A stretch of DNA of 64,000 bases. Origin: Sphagnum magellanicum (lineage: Eukaryota; Streptophyta; Sphagnopsida; Sphagnales; Sphagnaceae). Of this stretch, positions 48,801-61,558 are shown piece by piece. The stretch's first letter is position 1, and each line of letters opens with the position of its first letter. The notes beneath the pieces were generated by a model. The model was not told where the DNA came from. It was given only the letters and a program-made list of their open reading frames with translations, and searched no databases. The position numbers were made by a program, and so were the translations under genes. Location of the stretch: the NCBI GenBank assembly GCA_021904315.1, contig CM038909.1:22730212-22794211 (forward strand), read 5' to 3'.

Positions 48801-51800
48801 CTTAATGTAATAAATTTCCCAAGACCTAGGGTCTACTATTCATGATACTTGTCATAGACTATCTATAGTATAATTTTTTCACTCAAAAGAAGTGTAGACC
48901 AAACAAAATTCAAGAAATAAACCCTCAAGGGGTATTTGCTTTTTTTCTAATTTTTACAATGCCTCCCATTCCAACCAATACAAAATGGTAGAATGTACCT
49001 ATTACTCCCCAACTTTGTCCTTTATCACCAATATAACACAACAAAAAAGTTCATGAACACAAATTGGGTTTCACACCAAAAAACACACACATACAATCCA
49101 TTTCTCAAATATCCAAGTACATCATCCAAGTATGGCAAAATGCGAATGGGGAGCCAAAACAATCATTTTTTCCTTATTTCACTAGCTCCTTCATCCCCTT
49201 CAGGCTTGCCTTGAAAAATAGTGGCACTCCAAATCAAGTAAACTAAATGCTATTTTATTTGTAACTCATATTGACAATAGTTTTACTTTTAGAACGTTTA
49301 CTAGTTTAATGGGTTCACCTCTTCAATGAAGGTGGTAGGTCTTACCTACCACCATTAATTTTAAAATTATGGGGATGTCCTTTCTAGGCCCTCCAAATTA
49401 ACTAACTTAAAATTTGCTTGCTAATAAAATTATTTCAAATATTTGAGTTTGTTATTCCATTGCAATGACATAATATTTTAAAACAATAACAAATATGATG
49501 TGGAACATGATCTTTTACACAAAAATAATGCAATATTGCATAAAGCTTTATTTGAAGGGTTTTGAGATGTCTATCAAACTATTCATTTAAAAGAAGACAA
49601 AACTATTGTTTATTGACACCCTTGTGTTTATTAAATGATATTGCTAGTAAATTTTGTAATTTCAATTCAAATAGTGAAAACCTTCAAAACTTGTATATTT
49701 TTCCTTAACTCCTCATGATTTTGACATGGGTGTGAAAGCTTCAAATACCTAATAAATTGATGCACTTCACATGCACACTTATCAATCATTTGAAGTATGA
49801 AAACAAACAAAGAAATTAGTTAATGCAATTTTTTCACTAATTTGAATCATTTGAAATAGATTATGAATTCATCACAAGTTCATAAATTTAGTCTTTACAA
49901 AAGGCACTACTTTTTACATATTATATTTTGTAATGTGCATGTTACATCTTAGTGGGCATTGTTTCAAAATGAAAAATCATAATTTTAAAAGTTTACAACT
50001 TTCAATAAACTCATCTATTTCAAACTTCTAATATCATTACCTTATTGTTTTTGTTGAAATCTTTCAAACCTTGTGTTAGGTTCTTTGATTGGACATGTTT
50101 TACCTTTCCAAATTGGATTCCTAATGGTTTTTTTGGTTCCAACCAATGTTGTGCAAGTAAATCTTTTACTTAGACATATTTGTTAAATACATATAGGATA
50201 TAGTATTTACCATAACCTATTTTCTTAAATCAACATACCATATGAAGTGCATATCCAAGTTATGTAATTTTAAATTATATATTTCCTATTCATAACCTTG
50301 GATATATGTAAGAATTATTTATACACACAATTGGATATGTTTGGCATTTTAGGGAAAAAAGAAGGTAAATATGCCTTAAAACCTTAATTTTGTTAGTTTT
50401 ATTAATTAAATTAAATGTCTCCCAAGTCCCTTGTTTTGTTTTTTGGCAACAAGTCAATTTGATTGGCCCATTACAAATGGAAATGGAAATTTGGGAGCTT
50501 TCCAAAATATATGTTTCTATGTAATGATGAATAGTCATCTTTTAAACCTGAATGTATAGGTGAAAAGGTGAGAACCTTGGACAAACCATATAGGGTAAAA
50601 TTGAGGATTATTAACATGTGGTAAAAGTGCACATGTTAAAGTGGTAGGTGTGTGTGGTAAAGATATATTTCAAATGGAAAACCTTCCTTATTTTGGAGGG
50701 CCATAACTTTCATGTTATTTAATGGAGCTAGATGATTCAAAAGCCTATTTAAACACCCAAAGATGAACTACAAAATACTTTGAAACTCCATCACCAATTG
50801 AATATCAATCATGACACTATTATCTTTTGATACATTAAATGTTCATTCATAGGCACGTTTATTCTAATAAAGGATGAATTGAACACTTTGATTCTTGCAT
50901 TTCGACATTGGATTTGACCTCTGAAAATGGATTTCAAGATTTTAAAATGTTGACATTTTCCTTCATTTTCAAATAAATAAATAAACACATACCTTTTTTA
51001 ACACCAAAAAGGGTTTATGATAAGGGGGTGCCTAGATGCTACCCATCTATGAATTTTTATTTTTAAAAATATACATGAACCTTAACCTAATGGAAAATTT
51101 AGAATGTTAATATACCCTTACCGAAGAATATATCGAAAAATACTCACACAATAATAATCTTAGCCCTTTGAATTTTCATGATTATAAATAGACATTTAAA
51201 AAATTAATGTGAATGCATTATCTTGTAATTTTCATTGATATATTTCCAATAATAACAAGAACATCCAATTTAAACGTGTGTTGACCGATCAAATATTGCT
51301 CATGTTTCATTTAACATCACACATATTTAATTTAATATATGACATTCATTATTCAAAACAAATGTTGAATACATGTTGGAGGAAATGGTGTACTCAAAAA
51401 TTGCCAAGGAAATTTCAAAACACATTGTGGATCTTTGTATTTGTGTTTTCAAATTTTTAAAGGAGCATGAAATATTTCAATTGTTCCAAGTTGTTTGCTA
51501 TATGTTGTGGCATAAGGGAAGATGCTTGAACAATAGATGTTATAATATTTTGGGCATTTTATAAAACAAGTTGTCTTAACAAAAGGTTATTATTGTTGAT
51601 TAAACATGAAACTTTTTGAAAATGCATAACCTTTGTAAGTGCTGAATGTCATGTTTCACCACATCCAACTAAACATCTACAATCTACTTAAGATTAGTTC
51701 CAAGATACCATATACAATCTTAAGATGTGAAAATGATCACATTAATGAAAAAAATGTTATTCTCATATTGTTATGTAAATCGTTTGAATGAAATCCAATA

Positions 51801-53219
51801 ATGCTTCCATTTCACTAATTGTTTATATTTGAAAGTCCATTGGAATTTCAATTTACAATCCCTCCTCAAACTACAACAACACACATACACAATAGTTAGG
51901 GTCCACATGTTGTGTTTATTGACAATAGTGGGCATCAAACATGTGTTTATTTCAATGGAGATTAATGATAATGAAAAGAATGGAAATTAAGATTAATTGT
52001 TAGGTGTACACATGGTTGGCTTGGAATTTGTTAATGAGATTAATGTTGATCCCATTGATATCTTGGAATGTCTCCTTTCACTTTGCATTGCATTTTGATT
52101 TGTTTATTAACTTTCACATGACTTTTCACAACTTTTGACATAAACAATAATATAAGTGATTGATGTGTAGAAAGGGTGTCAAAATTAAATGAAGGATGAC
52201 ATTTTCTCATTGGTCCTTTTTAAATTTATGTTGATCATAATAAGTGATGATTTCAAAGAGATATGTAAAGGTTTGACACTTGAACTATTGTAGCAAGTTT
52301 GAATAGCCTTAAATTTTTTTCAACTTTTATTTTAGTTTTATTCTAATGGAATTTCTTGGTTTGGTTAACACTTTGATGATATCTTTGGATGAATGCAATA
52401 ATGTCAGTGCTAAAAATTTGTAATGTGTCAACATTTCATCATTGCATTGACATTCAAAAACTTAATGTAATATAAAACATGTTTTATATGCAAACTAAAC
52501 TTAATATGGAAAAGCATTACAAATATTTTGGGGTTGTAAAGAAAATATGAAAGTTACAATAAAATGTGCAACTTGTTTGCATTTTATTTCAACTATTTTA
52601 TTTTAGCTTTCATATTTTGCATATTTTATTTTAGGTTTTTTCTTTTCATTTCAACCCCAAAAATGTTTGAAACTTGATCCTTTGTTCATATAAACATTAT
52701 ATTAAACAATGTGCATGCACATAGCCCCTATTGCAAACATCAAATTCCACTAGTTTGGAGCATTGTTATAGTTTGTTAATTTCAATGTGTTTGATATTTT
52801 GATGTACATTGTGTTTATGTTTATTGACCATCAATCACCCCATATTGATATTGTCAAAAAATAAATTTCATAATTTGACTTAACAAATGGTTGTTTAGAC
52901 CTCCCAATTGAATGCGCTTATGACCAATGTATGAGGTCAATCAAAATGGCCCACCCACCTAGTAACAAACCACCATTCATAAAAAGAAAAATCAAATGAG
53001 TTATAAATCTTTTATTGTGTTCCTTGATGAATTCCTTGTTTATGCTCTTTTTAACTCACTAAATTTTGTCAAATATGGAAACAAAAAATATATATCATTT
53101 ATTTTATGGAATAAAATTGGCATTTGTATTGCTCATGCAAAAAGGAAAGTTGGAAACTCATGATGTTTGGAACTTTTTGATTAGTATTACTTGGGTTCTG
53201 CATTATCACACACTACTAC
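45851..53219. other. Long AT-rich gene-free domain
   Basis: More than 7 kb with no frame over 100 residues, no recognisable protein and no structured RNA I can identify. One SINE-like relic is at 46308-46366 (-). The sequence is dominated by recurring 'attt', 'caaa' and 'ttgaat' words. Confidence 0.55.
46308..46366 (-). mobile_element. tRNA-derived SINE-like relic (minus strand)
   Basis: On the minus strand an A-box-like 'tggtcatctagtgcttggga' (46366 to 46347) is followed by a B-box-like 'gggagttcaaat' (46323 to 46312). The distance between box starts is about 44 bp, the tRNA-like spacing. Confidence 0.55.
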
Positions 53220-53595
53220 TGACAATCAATTGATGAAAAAAATGAATTGATTTTGTAAAAATTAAGTTTGATTCAAATGAAAATATTGAATGACATTACA
53301 TGCAATTTGAATTGAATTGAATTTAAATTTTCAAATGTAATTAAAATATAGTGAATTGAATTAAGGACAATTTAAATGTAGATTAATTTAAACAGTATTG
53401 AAAATGTGGTCATGATTATCGTGTTGAAAAAAGAAACTTTGAAAAGGCAATTCCCAAAAAACACCTTTCAATTCTTCTTTACTTGAGAATCAATTGAACA
53501 AATTGCAATTTGAAACTAGTCAAAGGATGATTTTTGAAATCTAAAATTGTTTTACCTAACCTCGTTTCAATGAATATCATCCCTAAAATTTGCAT
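53220..53595 (+). repeat. Dispersed repeat, copy A
   Basis: Similar, in the same order and orientation, to 63045-63490. Both begin with 'tgatgaaaaaaatgaattgattt', continue through 'attcaaatgaaaatattgaatga', a run of gaatt/aattg palindromes and 'attgaaaat-tg-tcatga', and reach 'ccaatgaat-atcatc'-type sequence. Likely a diverged transposable element. Confidence 0.75.
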
Positions 53596-53599
53596 TCCA

Positions 53600-53939
53600 A
53601 CAAGCTTTCCCCAACAATCTTTAACATTCTCGATGTAAAGTTTCGAACAAAACCCAAAGACCCATGAAAACCTTGAAAATTTTGTCATAAGTGTTAAAGG
53701 GTATGGCATTCTCGTACTTAAAGATGAGCTAGATTTCCAATTCTCTACAATGGATGCAAAAGTGGAAAGACCAAACCCTAAATTCTACAACCTTTGATCA
53801 TCTCCAACAATGGGAAGTATTTGCTTCTCTATGAGTGTTTATCACATTCAAAGACTTGCATTGCCTACTTTTCCCTCCCTACCCATAACCTTGAAAAGGT
53901 TGAAAAGGAAGATGCCAAAATGTGAGACAATGTTCTGCT
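53600..53939. other. Spacer
   Basis: Nothing supported; AT-rich with rising GC toward the telomere-like repeats. Confidence 0.4.
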
Positions 53940-54365
53940 GTACATCGTTAACCCTAAATAATCAAAACCCTAAACCTTAAAAGGTAACCCTAAACATTAA
54001 AAACTAACCCTAAACAATCAAAACCCTAAACCTTAAAAGCTTTCGATTTTGATGAAAAGGTTTTAGGGTATTGGGTTTAGGAATCTAAATCCTAAACCTT
54101 GAAAATGTACTCCTCAAAACCTTATAAACTAACCTTAAACAATCAGAACCCTAAACCTTAAAGGCTTTTGATTTTGATGGAAAGGTTCTAGGGTTTTGGG
54201 TTTAGCAATCTAAACCCCAAACCTTGAAAATGTACACTCCTTAAAACCTTATAAACTAACCCTAAACAATCAAAACCCTAAACCCTAAAAGCTTAAGGTT
54301 TTGATGGAAAGGTTTTAGGGTTTTGGGATTAGGAATCTAAATCCTTAACTCTAAACCTTGAAAAT
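53940..54365. repeat. Telomere-like minisatellite, about 125-bp units with internal inverted heptamers
   Basis: Three full units start near 54005, 54130 and 54257 (periods about 125 and 127 bp), preceded by partial units from 53950. Each unit contains CCCTAAA-type motifs, then 'ttttgatggaaagg', then TTTAGGG-type motifs, so each can fold on itself. Ends at 'gaaaatgtgcactcagacc'. Confidence 0.9.
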
Positions 54366-54973
54366 GTGCACTCAGACCGCACTAGAGGATGGGGATAAGA
54401 TGTGCAATTCTCTACAACCTTTGTCAAGACACAAGCAGAGCAACAGTAGCAGCTTGAGTAAAGGCTATGCCCTGCTTTGATGAAATTGCAGATCCATGAA
54501 AAGCTCTTACCCTACATTGCTGCAAAATTCCCAATCAACGAATACTTAATTTATATTGTGAAGAATCCAGTGCTGTGTTTGTGATTCAGAGATCAAGCTC
54601 TGCAAAGGGTACAGTCAAGCAAGCTGTGCAGAAGAAGAAGAAAAAGTTCACACCTAAAGTACAGCATCTGAATCCCATTTGGGTATCCTAACAATGGGTT
54701 TTTGCAACCCACCATGATGACATACAGACCTCAAGGAGGTTTGTTTGTCTCTGCTTTTGTCATTCTCGGATCACACAGAAAGAAGAAGCAGAACAAGAAT
54801 AAGAAGCTTTAAGATTTGTCGTAGCTGGAAGAATTTCATTTTAGCTTATCAAAGACATAAAGACAGAGAGACATTCAAGCAGATGAAGAAAGAAACCACA
54901 TTCTTCTTCACCACCACCACCATCACCAAAGACACGAGAATGTTGGTTTTTTGGTTGGTTGCTTGGTTATTCT
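54366..54973. other. Downstream region of the acidic-protein gene
   Basis: GC-richer than the spacer. Probably includes the 3' UTR of the minus-strand gene. Frames on the plus strand here (for example 54745-55191) have no recognisable similarity. GAA and ACC triplet runs occur (54630-54645, 54909-54928). Confidence 0.35.
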
Positions 54974-55403
54974 TCAGTTGGCTTCTTGCTCGAACTCTTC
55001 ACCTTCACTTTCTTCTTCCACATTGTCAGCATCTTCGTCTTCAGCGTCGGGTTCATAGTCCTCTTGATCATTCTCCGGTGCCGTTTTTCCTATGGGGGTT
55101 ACATCTTCGTTGGCAGTTCGAATCTCGCTCCACTGCACACAAATCCCCACCCACCCGACGTCTTTTGTCAGATCCAAATCACCCCTCCTGACATGACCGA
55201 TCTCGCAAAACCTGACAAGCAAAGAGGGAACATAGAGACAAACAAATTGTAGCTAGCGTGATCGATCCATCTTGCACCTTCTCTTCCAGCTCCGCTTCTT
55301 CCTGTGCAAGAAGCGACTCATCGTTGTGGAGAATGACCCAATCGTCGGAATGGTCAACAGTGGGTGGCAATAGGGTTGGAAACTGTAACATCCCTGGCAT
55401 CAT
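54974..55403 (-). CDS. Small acidic protein of unknown function, 2 exons
   Basis: Proposed exons 55403-55278 and 55132-54974 (minus), joined in phase 0 through a GTGCAA donor and a GTGTGCAG acceptor, giving 94 residues. The N-terminus (MMPGMLQFP, then DHSDDWVILHNDES) and a Glu-rich stretch are followed by WSEIRTANEDV and a strongly acidic tail (DYEPDAEDEDADNVEEE...). I do not recognise the family; small plant proteins with a DDW motif near the start are common but functionally undefined. An alternative is a longer first exon using a later donor. A CT-rich leader precedes the ATG on the coding strand, as expected of a real 5' end. Confidence 0.5.
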
Positions 55404-55840
55404 CTTTTTGGTCTCTCTGCCACCAAAAGCGCTTAGTTGTTGCTGTTGCCTTCTCTCTGGCTCCCTGGACAGGCTCTGAGAAAGGAGGAGGAGGAGGAAG
55501 AGGAGATGAAGCTCTCGAGGAGGAAGGAGGAAGCCAAGCGCAATGTGCAGAGAGCGAGAGAGAGAGGAGAAGGTGGAGGAATTAGCCCAATTTGCAAGAG
55601 AGCAAAAGGAAGTGAGATCAGCAAACAACCGAAAGGGCTTTTGCAGGATCGCTAGGGTTGAAGAAAACCCAAAGTGCAAATTGGGGTTTTGCAACTGCAG
55701 GGCAGTTGTTTTCTCGGATGGCAAATGGGTTGTGGTGCAAGGGATGGTGCTGCTAGAAGAGATGAGCAAAGAAGGATTTGTGCAGGAGAATTGCTATTCC
55801 TTCAAAGGGAGATTCAGTTGCAAATGGAAAGGTACGAAAG
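55404..55840 (-). promoter_or_regulatory. CT-rich leader and promoter of the acidic-protein gene
   Basis: On the minus strand 55480-55580 is strongly CT-rich (GA-rich on the plus strand), typical of a plant 5' leader. A plus-strand frame through 55543-55832 (with FSDGKWVVVQGMVLLEEMSKEGF) is protein-like in its second half and ends at a GTACGA donor-like site, so a divergent plus-strand exon cannot be excluded. Confidence 0.4.
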
Positions 55841-55938
55841 TACATCTCTGTTTCTGTTTCTCTCTCTTGTTTGCATCCAGATGTATCTGCATGCAGGTTT
55901 GTTCTCTCTGCCTCTTCCCTCTGCCTGTATCTCTCTCT

Positions 55939-56123
55939 CTCTTGCACATGCTTGCACATGGAGGAGAAACTGGCTAATCTTTACTCCAGTGTGGTTCAAA
56001 GCACAGATAGTTGTGTTGATAGCTGAAAACTCTCTTGCACATGCTTGCACATGGAGGAGAACCTGGCTAACTTTTACTCCAGTGTGGTTCAAAGCACAGA
56101 TGGTTGCGTTGATAGCTATTAGG
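55939..56123 (+). repeat. 93-bp tandem duplication
   Basis: Units 55939-56031 and 56032-56123 are about 93% identical; both start ctcttgcacatgcttgcaca and contain tccagtgtggttcaaagcac. Confidence 0.93.
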
Positions 56124-59100
56124 GTTTCAGTGTCAAGAGCTTGTGAGAACCTAAAGGGGGAGGGATTTTCAGGTATGATGATCTTGTATAACTGTGTTTG
56201 CTTCCCTTGCTAAAAATTCCACAGAGTCTTTGGTGAGGCTGGCAAATCAATGGGAAGAAAGAATAGCTCTTCTTCTTCTTCACAGCAGGCTGATGAAGGC
56301 TGTCCCAACTTCACATGGATGGGATGGCCAGGCCATGCTAAGATTGCAAGAGATACAAGATTGCAAGATCTGTTATGACTCTGCTGCATTTTTTCTTTTT
56401 GGGTCCTTTGGGTTCCCTTCTTATCAACACGTGAAACCAGTTCTGATGACTGTGGATCAACCAGGGCCAAATGTGTTCTGTGATTTCATGCCACATGCTT
56501 TTGCAAATGTTGTATGCAAACATTTTCATCAAGGCAGATCTGGAACAGGAGTCTGTCCTGTTGCTTCTAGGAATTGTGACAGAAACTCAGGATGCAGATT
56601 TTGTACAATTGTTTGCACAGGTTGATCCATACCTTAACTACACCCAAACCCACCATCAGGAACTGATGAAGCCAGTGGGGAATCATCGCAGCTAGTCATG
56701 GCTATTCATGTTGAAGGTGATGGTCTGATATTGTCTACTCTCTCAATTGCATACCTCAAATGCTAAGGTTGGGTTCTAAATGCTGCTGAGGGTCTTGTGC
56801 TGTGGCCAACTGCAGTTGGAGGCAAAGCAAAATCTGATGCCAGAAAATCCAGTGACTTTTGTCATGGGGCTGGCCAGTGGACCAGGTAGTCCTGCAAGGC
56901 TGTTCAGGAAGGGCTCCTTATGGTGGCAGTGGTGGTGCAGCTCTCATCATGAGGACAATGTGAGGGCGTTGATCACTGTAAGTTTGGGTTCTCCTTCTGA
57001 TCATCAGTCGTGTTGTCATCCTATGTAAACCTAGTAGATAGAACAAGAAGACGAATTTCTTGAGAACTCCATTCATATATGGTGACATCTTTCCTGTTTG
57101 AGTCTGGTCTCATTGAGTGCCAATGGTGGAAATTCCAACTGCTTGGTTCTCCTTGTGGTCCTTCTTGTGCCAATTGACGTGAGTGATTTGGTGCTGATTA
57201 GAAAAAGAAAGAAGAAAGTTAATGATAGAGATGAGCTCAAGCAGAGTTGACAAGCAGGGTTTTCTACATGCCAGTCTATATTTTTTAAGGTAGTTCACTG
57301 TGTCAATGTTTTGGTGTTTTGGAAAATGCCCTCTCTTATGGGGCATGACAGCTCTCTAAAAGAAGCTGAGTTCACAGGGCATGTGCAATGTATATCTGTG
57401 GTTGCGTGTTATGACAACAGAGTGGGAACTTTGTGAAATCACTCATTATCCAGACCAATGTAATGACACCCAATGTCCACAAGCAGAGAGGAGCTAAAAC
57501 CTTAAAACCCATAAGCCCTAAAATCCTTTACTTGATGTTGTAATAGTGCTTGTGCAATCTCTTAAACATTTTGATGGTGAAGGATCCTTTTTTGATTGAC
57601 AAGCAGAGCGGAATTGCAGGTAATACATGCAAAATTTGAAACCACAAAAGCACTGGGGCCTTCTCTGAAACAAGGTTGTTTATTGTGCTCAGCACTTCCT
57701 GCTCCCATAATGATGCTGTATGCTACAATGTCTTCTGCTGAGAACTGGCCTCTTATTCAGTTAACAAAATCATCCAGATGGCAGGCTTGAGATGGAAATA
57801 CTTTCATTTCTGGTAGAAAATGCATCATCGGAACATACATCATGTCAGTGATTAAGCTCTAGGTTCAGTGTTTTTCAGTGTTTCGTGATTTGTCTCTGAA
57901 AGATCTTTCTCTCAAAGTTCTCCAACTTTTTTCATCTCTCTTTTCTTCTTCCTTTTTGTTTGGGTGTGAATCTTTCTCTTTCTTTTGGTCCTCTTTTCTT
58001 CTTGGGTTTTTTGGTCCCCTCCTCTCTTTGGTTTTGTTGAGCTAGCCAGCATCATGGCTGAGTTTTTCCCATTTACTTTCAGTCTTGTGACAAAAAACCT
58101 TAGTACATTAGTTAATGTTTGACATCAATCTCCACCCATTGTTGCTGGGAATTGACAAAAGACAATGGGGATGATGTTAGGGTAGGTGGTCAATACCAGA
58201 CATGTTAGCTGGTGAAGAAGGGGTGTCTTAACATGCTAATGACCAACATTGCTTTTCAAAACACCTTTTTTCTGATAAGTTCATCCTGTTGGGGACTAAA
58301 AGTTTGGAGTGTGCAACAAGGGATGATGATGATGGCATAATGGTTGCTAAAAGTTTGAATGTTGGTTGTTTGACACTTTTTGTCAGCCCATTTATTGGAC
58401 CTGCCTAGAAGATTAGACAGTTGCTCCCAGGCTACGGATTTGGGCTGCCCCACTCAATCATTCCATTGGGCCCTCACTCTTTTGATGGCACAGAAAAGGG
58501 GGCCCAAGATGCAACTGGAAGAAGGAAAAATTTGAATGTTGACAAATTCATCGTCCCCCATGTAAACAACCCAGAGCAAAAAAGAAAAAAAAAAAGAAAA
58601 AGAAAGGCCAATAGATTTGAGCTGCAAAGGATGACATTTTCCTTCTTTGAAGTATATCCAACACGTCTGAGAGAACTATTTTGCATGGACAATCAAACTT
58701 TCAGTGTGTTCTTTGCCTTCTGTGGCAACTGCTGCCATTCCAATTGGAAGGCGGACAATTTTTTCTGATTGTTGCCTTCAACAGGAGCTGCTTCCAACTT
58801 TGTCACCCAATCCCTCAATGCAGCACATAGTAGGTACCCCTCACTTTAAAAAACCCAATTCAATTCCAGCAGAAAGCCTCCCACAACTGCAAGTAAGTAC
58901 TACTTTTGAAGTTCCAAGGTGAAGAATGTACTCTTCTCTCATTTGTTACCTGAACTAATGTCAGTGGAGCTGCATGAACAATAATAATTCTACTGTTGTT
59001 GATTGTAGAGATTTGGCACAGACTCACTGACTGACTGTCTCTTTGCCCGGATTTTCAAGAGGAAAAATTTGTCATGTTGAGTAGTGAGTGGAAGTGAGCT

Positions 59101-60540
59101 TTTTCCAAGGATCTGGTGAGTTTTTTTTTCCTTTCTGACCAGATTTGCTTGTCACCCAACAGTGTTTTTCTAGTACAAAAAGTTGTATTTACTATCCTTT
59201 CTATTTGCGGAAAGGACAGCTATTGGCAAAAGAAAAGCTATCATGGAAGTCCATATTGTACGTGGATGCCAAACCAAAGTTAATGGTGCATGTGGAAACT
59301 TGGAAAGGTAGGATTTCTGTCGACATTTACTCAGTCTTTGTATTGGTTACAAGGGTCTGGGTGTACTGCTGGATTTTTTCCAAGCAAAGCAGCTCTGTAC
59401 TCTGTACCCATGTGCTTGTTGCTTCACACTGAGCTGTGACCCGATATATGTTGGTGACAAAAAAATTTGGCATTTTTGCAACTCCTTTTGCAACTGCAAT
59501 TTCCCAGAGATTTGTTTGATTTGGTGTTTCTTCTTTGGTGGGTTATCAATTTTGTCAGAATTACAGCACTTCACAGCACTTACATCCAGACTCCGTAGCA
59601 TCTCTTCAGCCTCTGTCTGTCAGTCACCATGAAGGAAAATTCCTGACTTGTTTTTCACAATACTTTGTTGCAAAATGAACCAAAAGAGCTATCCCTTAAA
59701 AAGTCAAATCCTGTCCTTGGCCTGTAGTTTGAAACTCTAAACCCTGTCTCGTCCCCAACTTGAGTGAGTGAAATTGGGTCCTGTTTCATAAAAACTGGGT
59801 ATCAGTACATAAGATTCACAGGATCTTATTCTGACAAGGCTCTTGGTTTAATGAAGAATATGAGCAGCAGTAAAGGCTGAAGTGAGGCAGATCCCAAACA
59901 AGGGATGAAATTCCACCCTGAGGACCAAATGAGGTGAGAGAAAATTTGTTTGTTGGATCCCCTGTTTATTATTGGGGTTCCTATGTACAGTTTTCATCCT
60001 GACTTCTCATTCCATCACCAAGCTTGGCAAAAACTGGGGCATACTTGAGGTACCCATAACTCTATTGTTTGCAAACTGGTGGAAAAAAGTCCTCCCCAAC
60101 CCCTAAACCCCAAATTTGGGACTTGAAATTTCTACACTTGCTTGGTTGTGGGTGTCAGGCAAGCTATCTATCTGGCAAATCTGTCCTGCAATGAAAAACT
60201 GAGGAAGAGAGTGCAAATTGGGGGGTTTTTGTGTGCATTGCAATAAGTTTGGGGGATCATGGTCAATCAGACAAGTCAAGAGTCATGAGTCTGGTAGTAT
60301 GAGCATTGTTATGGCCTAGTCATCCCACTCATCCAACAATTGGTGTAAGTTAAAAGTATGACATGAGAATTCATGACTAGCAAACTTGTGAAGGAAATAA
60401 TAGCTTAAACAACTGCACAAAGAGGAAAATTACATAACTTGTTTGTGGGTGGTGGTGGTCCCAATCTGTTTGAGACGGAATTGAATTCATATCACCTCAC
60501 CTTCACTCACTTCATTCACTCACTCACTCATTCACTTGCA
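56124..60540. other. Gene-like composition without a supported CDS
   Basis: GC content and CT/GA texture resemble the transcribed parts of this window. Open stretches bounded by possible splice signals occur (56210-56370, 56440-56640, 56816-56886 followed by GTAGTC, 58421-58768), but none resembles a family I know and they do not join into a consistent frame. It could be a noncoding transcript, a lineage-specific gene or a decayed gene. Confidence 0.35.
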
Positions 60541-60549
60541 ATATACACC

Positions 60550-60575
60550 CCTCTCTCTCTCTCTCTCTCTCTCTC
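60550..60575. repeat. (CT)n microsatellite
   Basis: About 12 CT dinucleotides, following a degenerate (TCAC)n run at 60498-60535. Confidence 0.95.
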
Positions 60576-60785
60576 AATTACCTGTCATTCCTTGCAGAGG
60601 CAACACATGTTTTGAATCATATATAATGAGCTAAAACATTCGCACTGCTTTGCATTATTCCTAACAGATGACACTGACTCTAGGTAGCTTGTGACAACAA
60701 CAGTGAGATGGAAAAACAAAACAAAACAAAACAAAATGAAACAACAAAATTTACAAGGAACACAAGTTGACAAAACTTTGCACAA

Positions 60786-60813
60786 CCCAACAACAACAAC
60801 AACAACAACCACC

Positions 60814-60869
<56 letters not shown>
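60786..60869. repeat. Compound (CAA)n-(CT)27 microsatellite
   Basis: Nine CAA triplets (60790-60812) lead into an uninterrupted run of about 27 CT dinucleotides (60816-60869). Likely highly polymorphic. Confidence 0.97.
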
Positions 60870-60872
<3 letters not shown>

Positions 60873-60989
60873 TTATATCTTTTTGTCAAATAAGGATACG
60901 GTTCAATTTTCACTAACTTACATAACAAAGTGGACACGACTTCACACAATGCACTTAAACAACAACCACCACCATCACCATGGGCCTTG

Positions 60990-61526
60990 ATCTCTCCCTA
61001 TATCTTCTGTCAAAAAAAGGATATTGTTATAATTTTTGCTTGTTTATCCTGGGCTCCCACCTCCCCTGCCTCTGCCTCTGCCTCTGCCCAAAAACAATTG
61101 AAAAATGCTTGAAAAGCCCATGCTCTCTAGCCTAGACTAGAGCTTTGCATGAATTCTAGTCTCAAATCCCAACAGTAAACTATAATCCTACACTTTCCTG
61201 AATTATTCATCTCTTGAGAACAGGATCAGCAAGTTGACTTTAGATTTCAGAACCACGTCCCTCCATACCATTGAATTATTATTTTTAAATAATAAAAAAT
61301 TACTTGTGTTTTGTTAAATGGGATTGAAGTTGACCAACATAATGCCAACAAAACAAAACAAAGCCAAAGTGAATTGTTTGATGCTAGAGCACCCTGACCC
61401 AAATTGAGTTGAAGGAAGTGTACAAGTGTGAAAGCATCACATTTTTCTTTAGACAAATTTTTTGGGGGAATTTTTTATTATTTTTCTAGTGTGATTTGAT
61501 TGATTTTGCTACATATCACTATTATG

Positions 61527-61558
<32 letters not shown>

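Noticed and set aside
36762..53940. LTR retrotransposon in the gene-free domain
   Set aside because: No long terminal repeats and no gag, protease, integrase or reverse-transcriptase motifs seen in any frame.
54745..55252. Plus-strand 148- and 97-residue frames at 54.7-55.25 kb
   Set aside because: Antisense to the acidic-protein exon, with no domain; probably reflections of its skewed composition.
60680..60990. Proteins with Leu-Ser or Arg-Glu runs at 60.8 kb
   Set aside because: Translation of the (CT)27 microsatellite.
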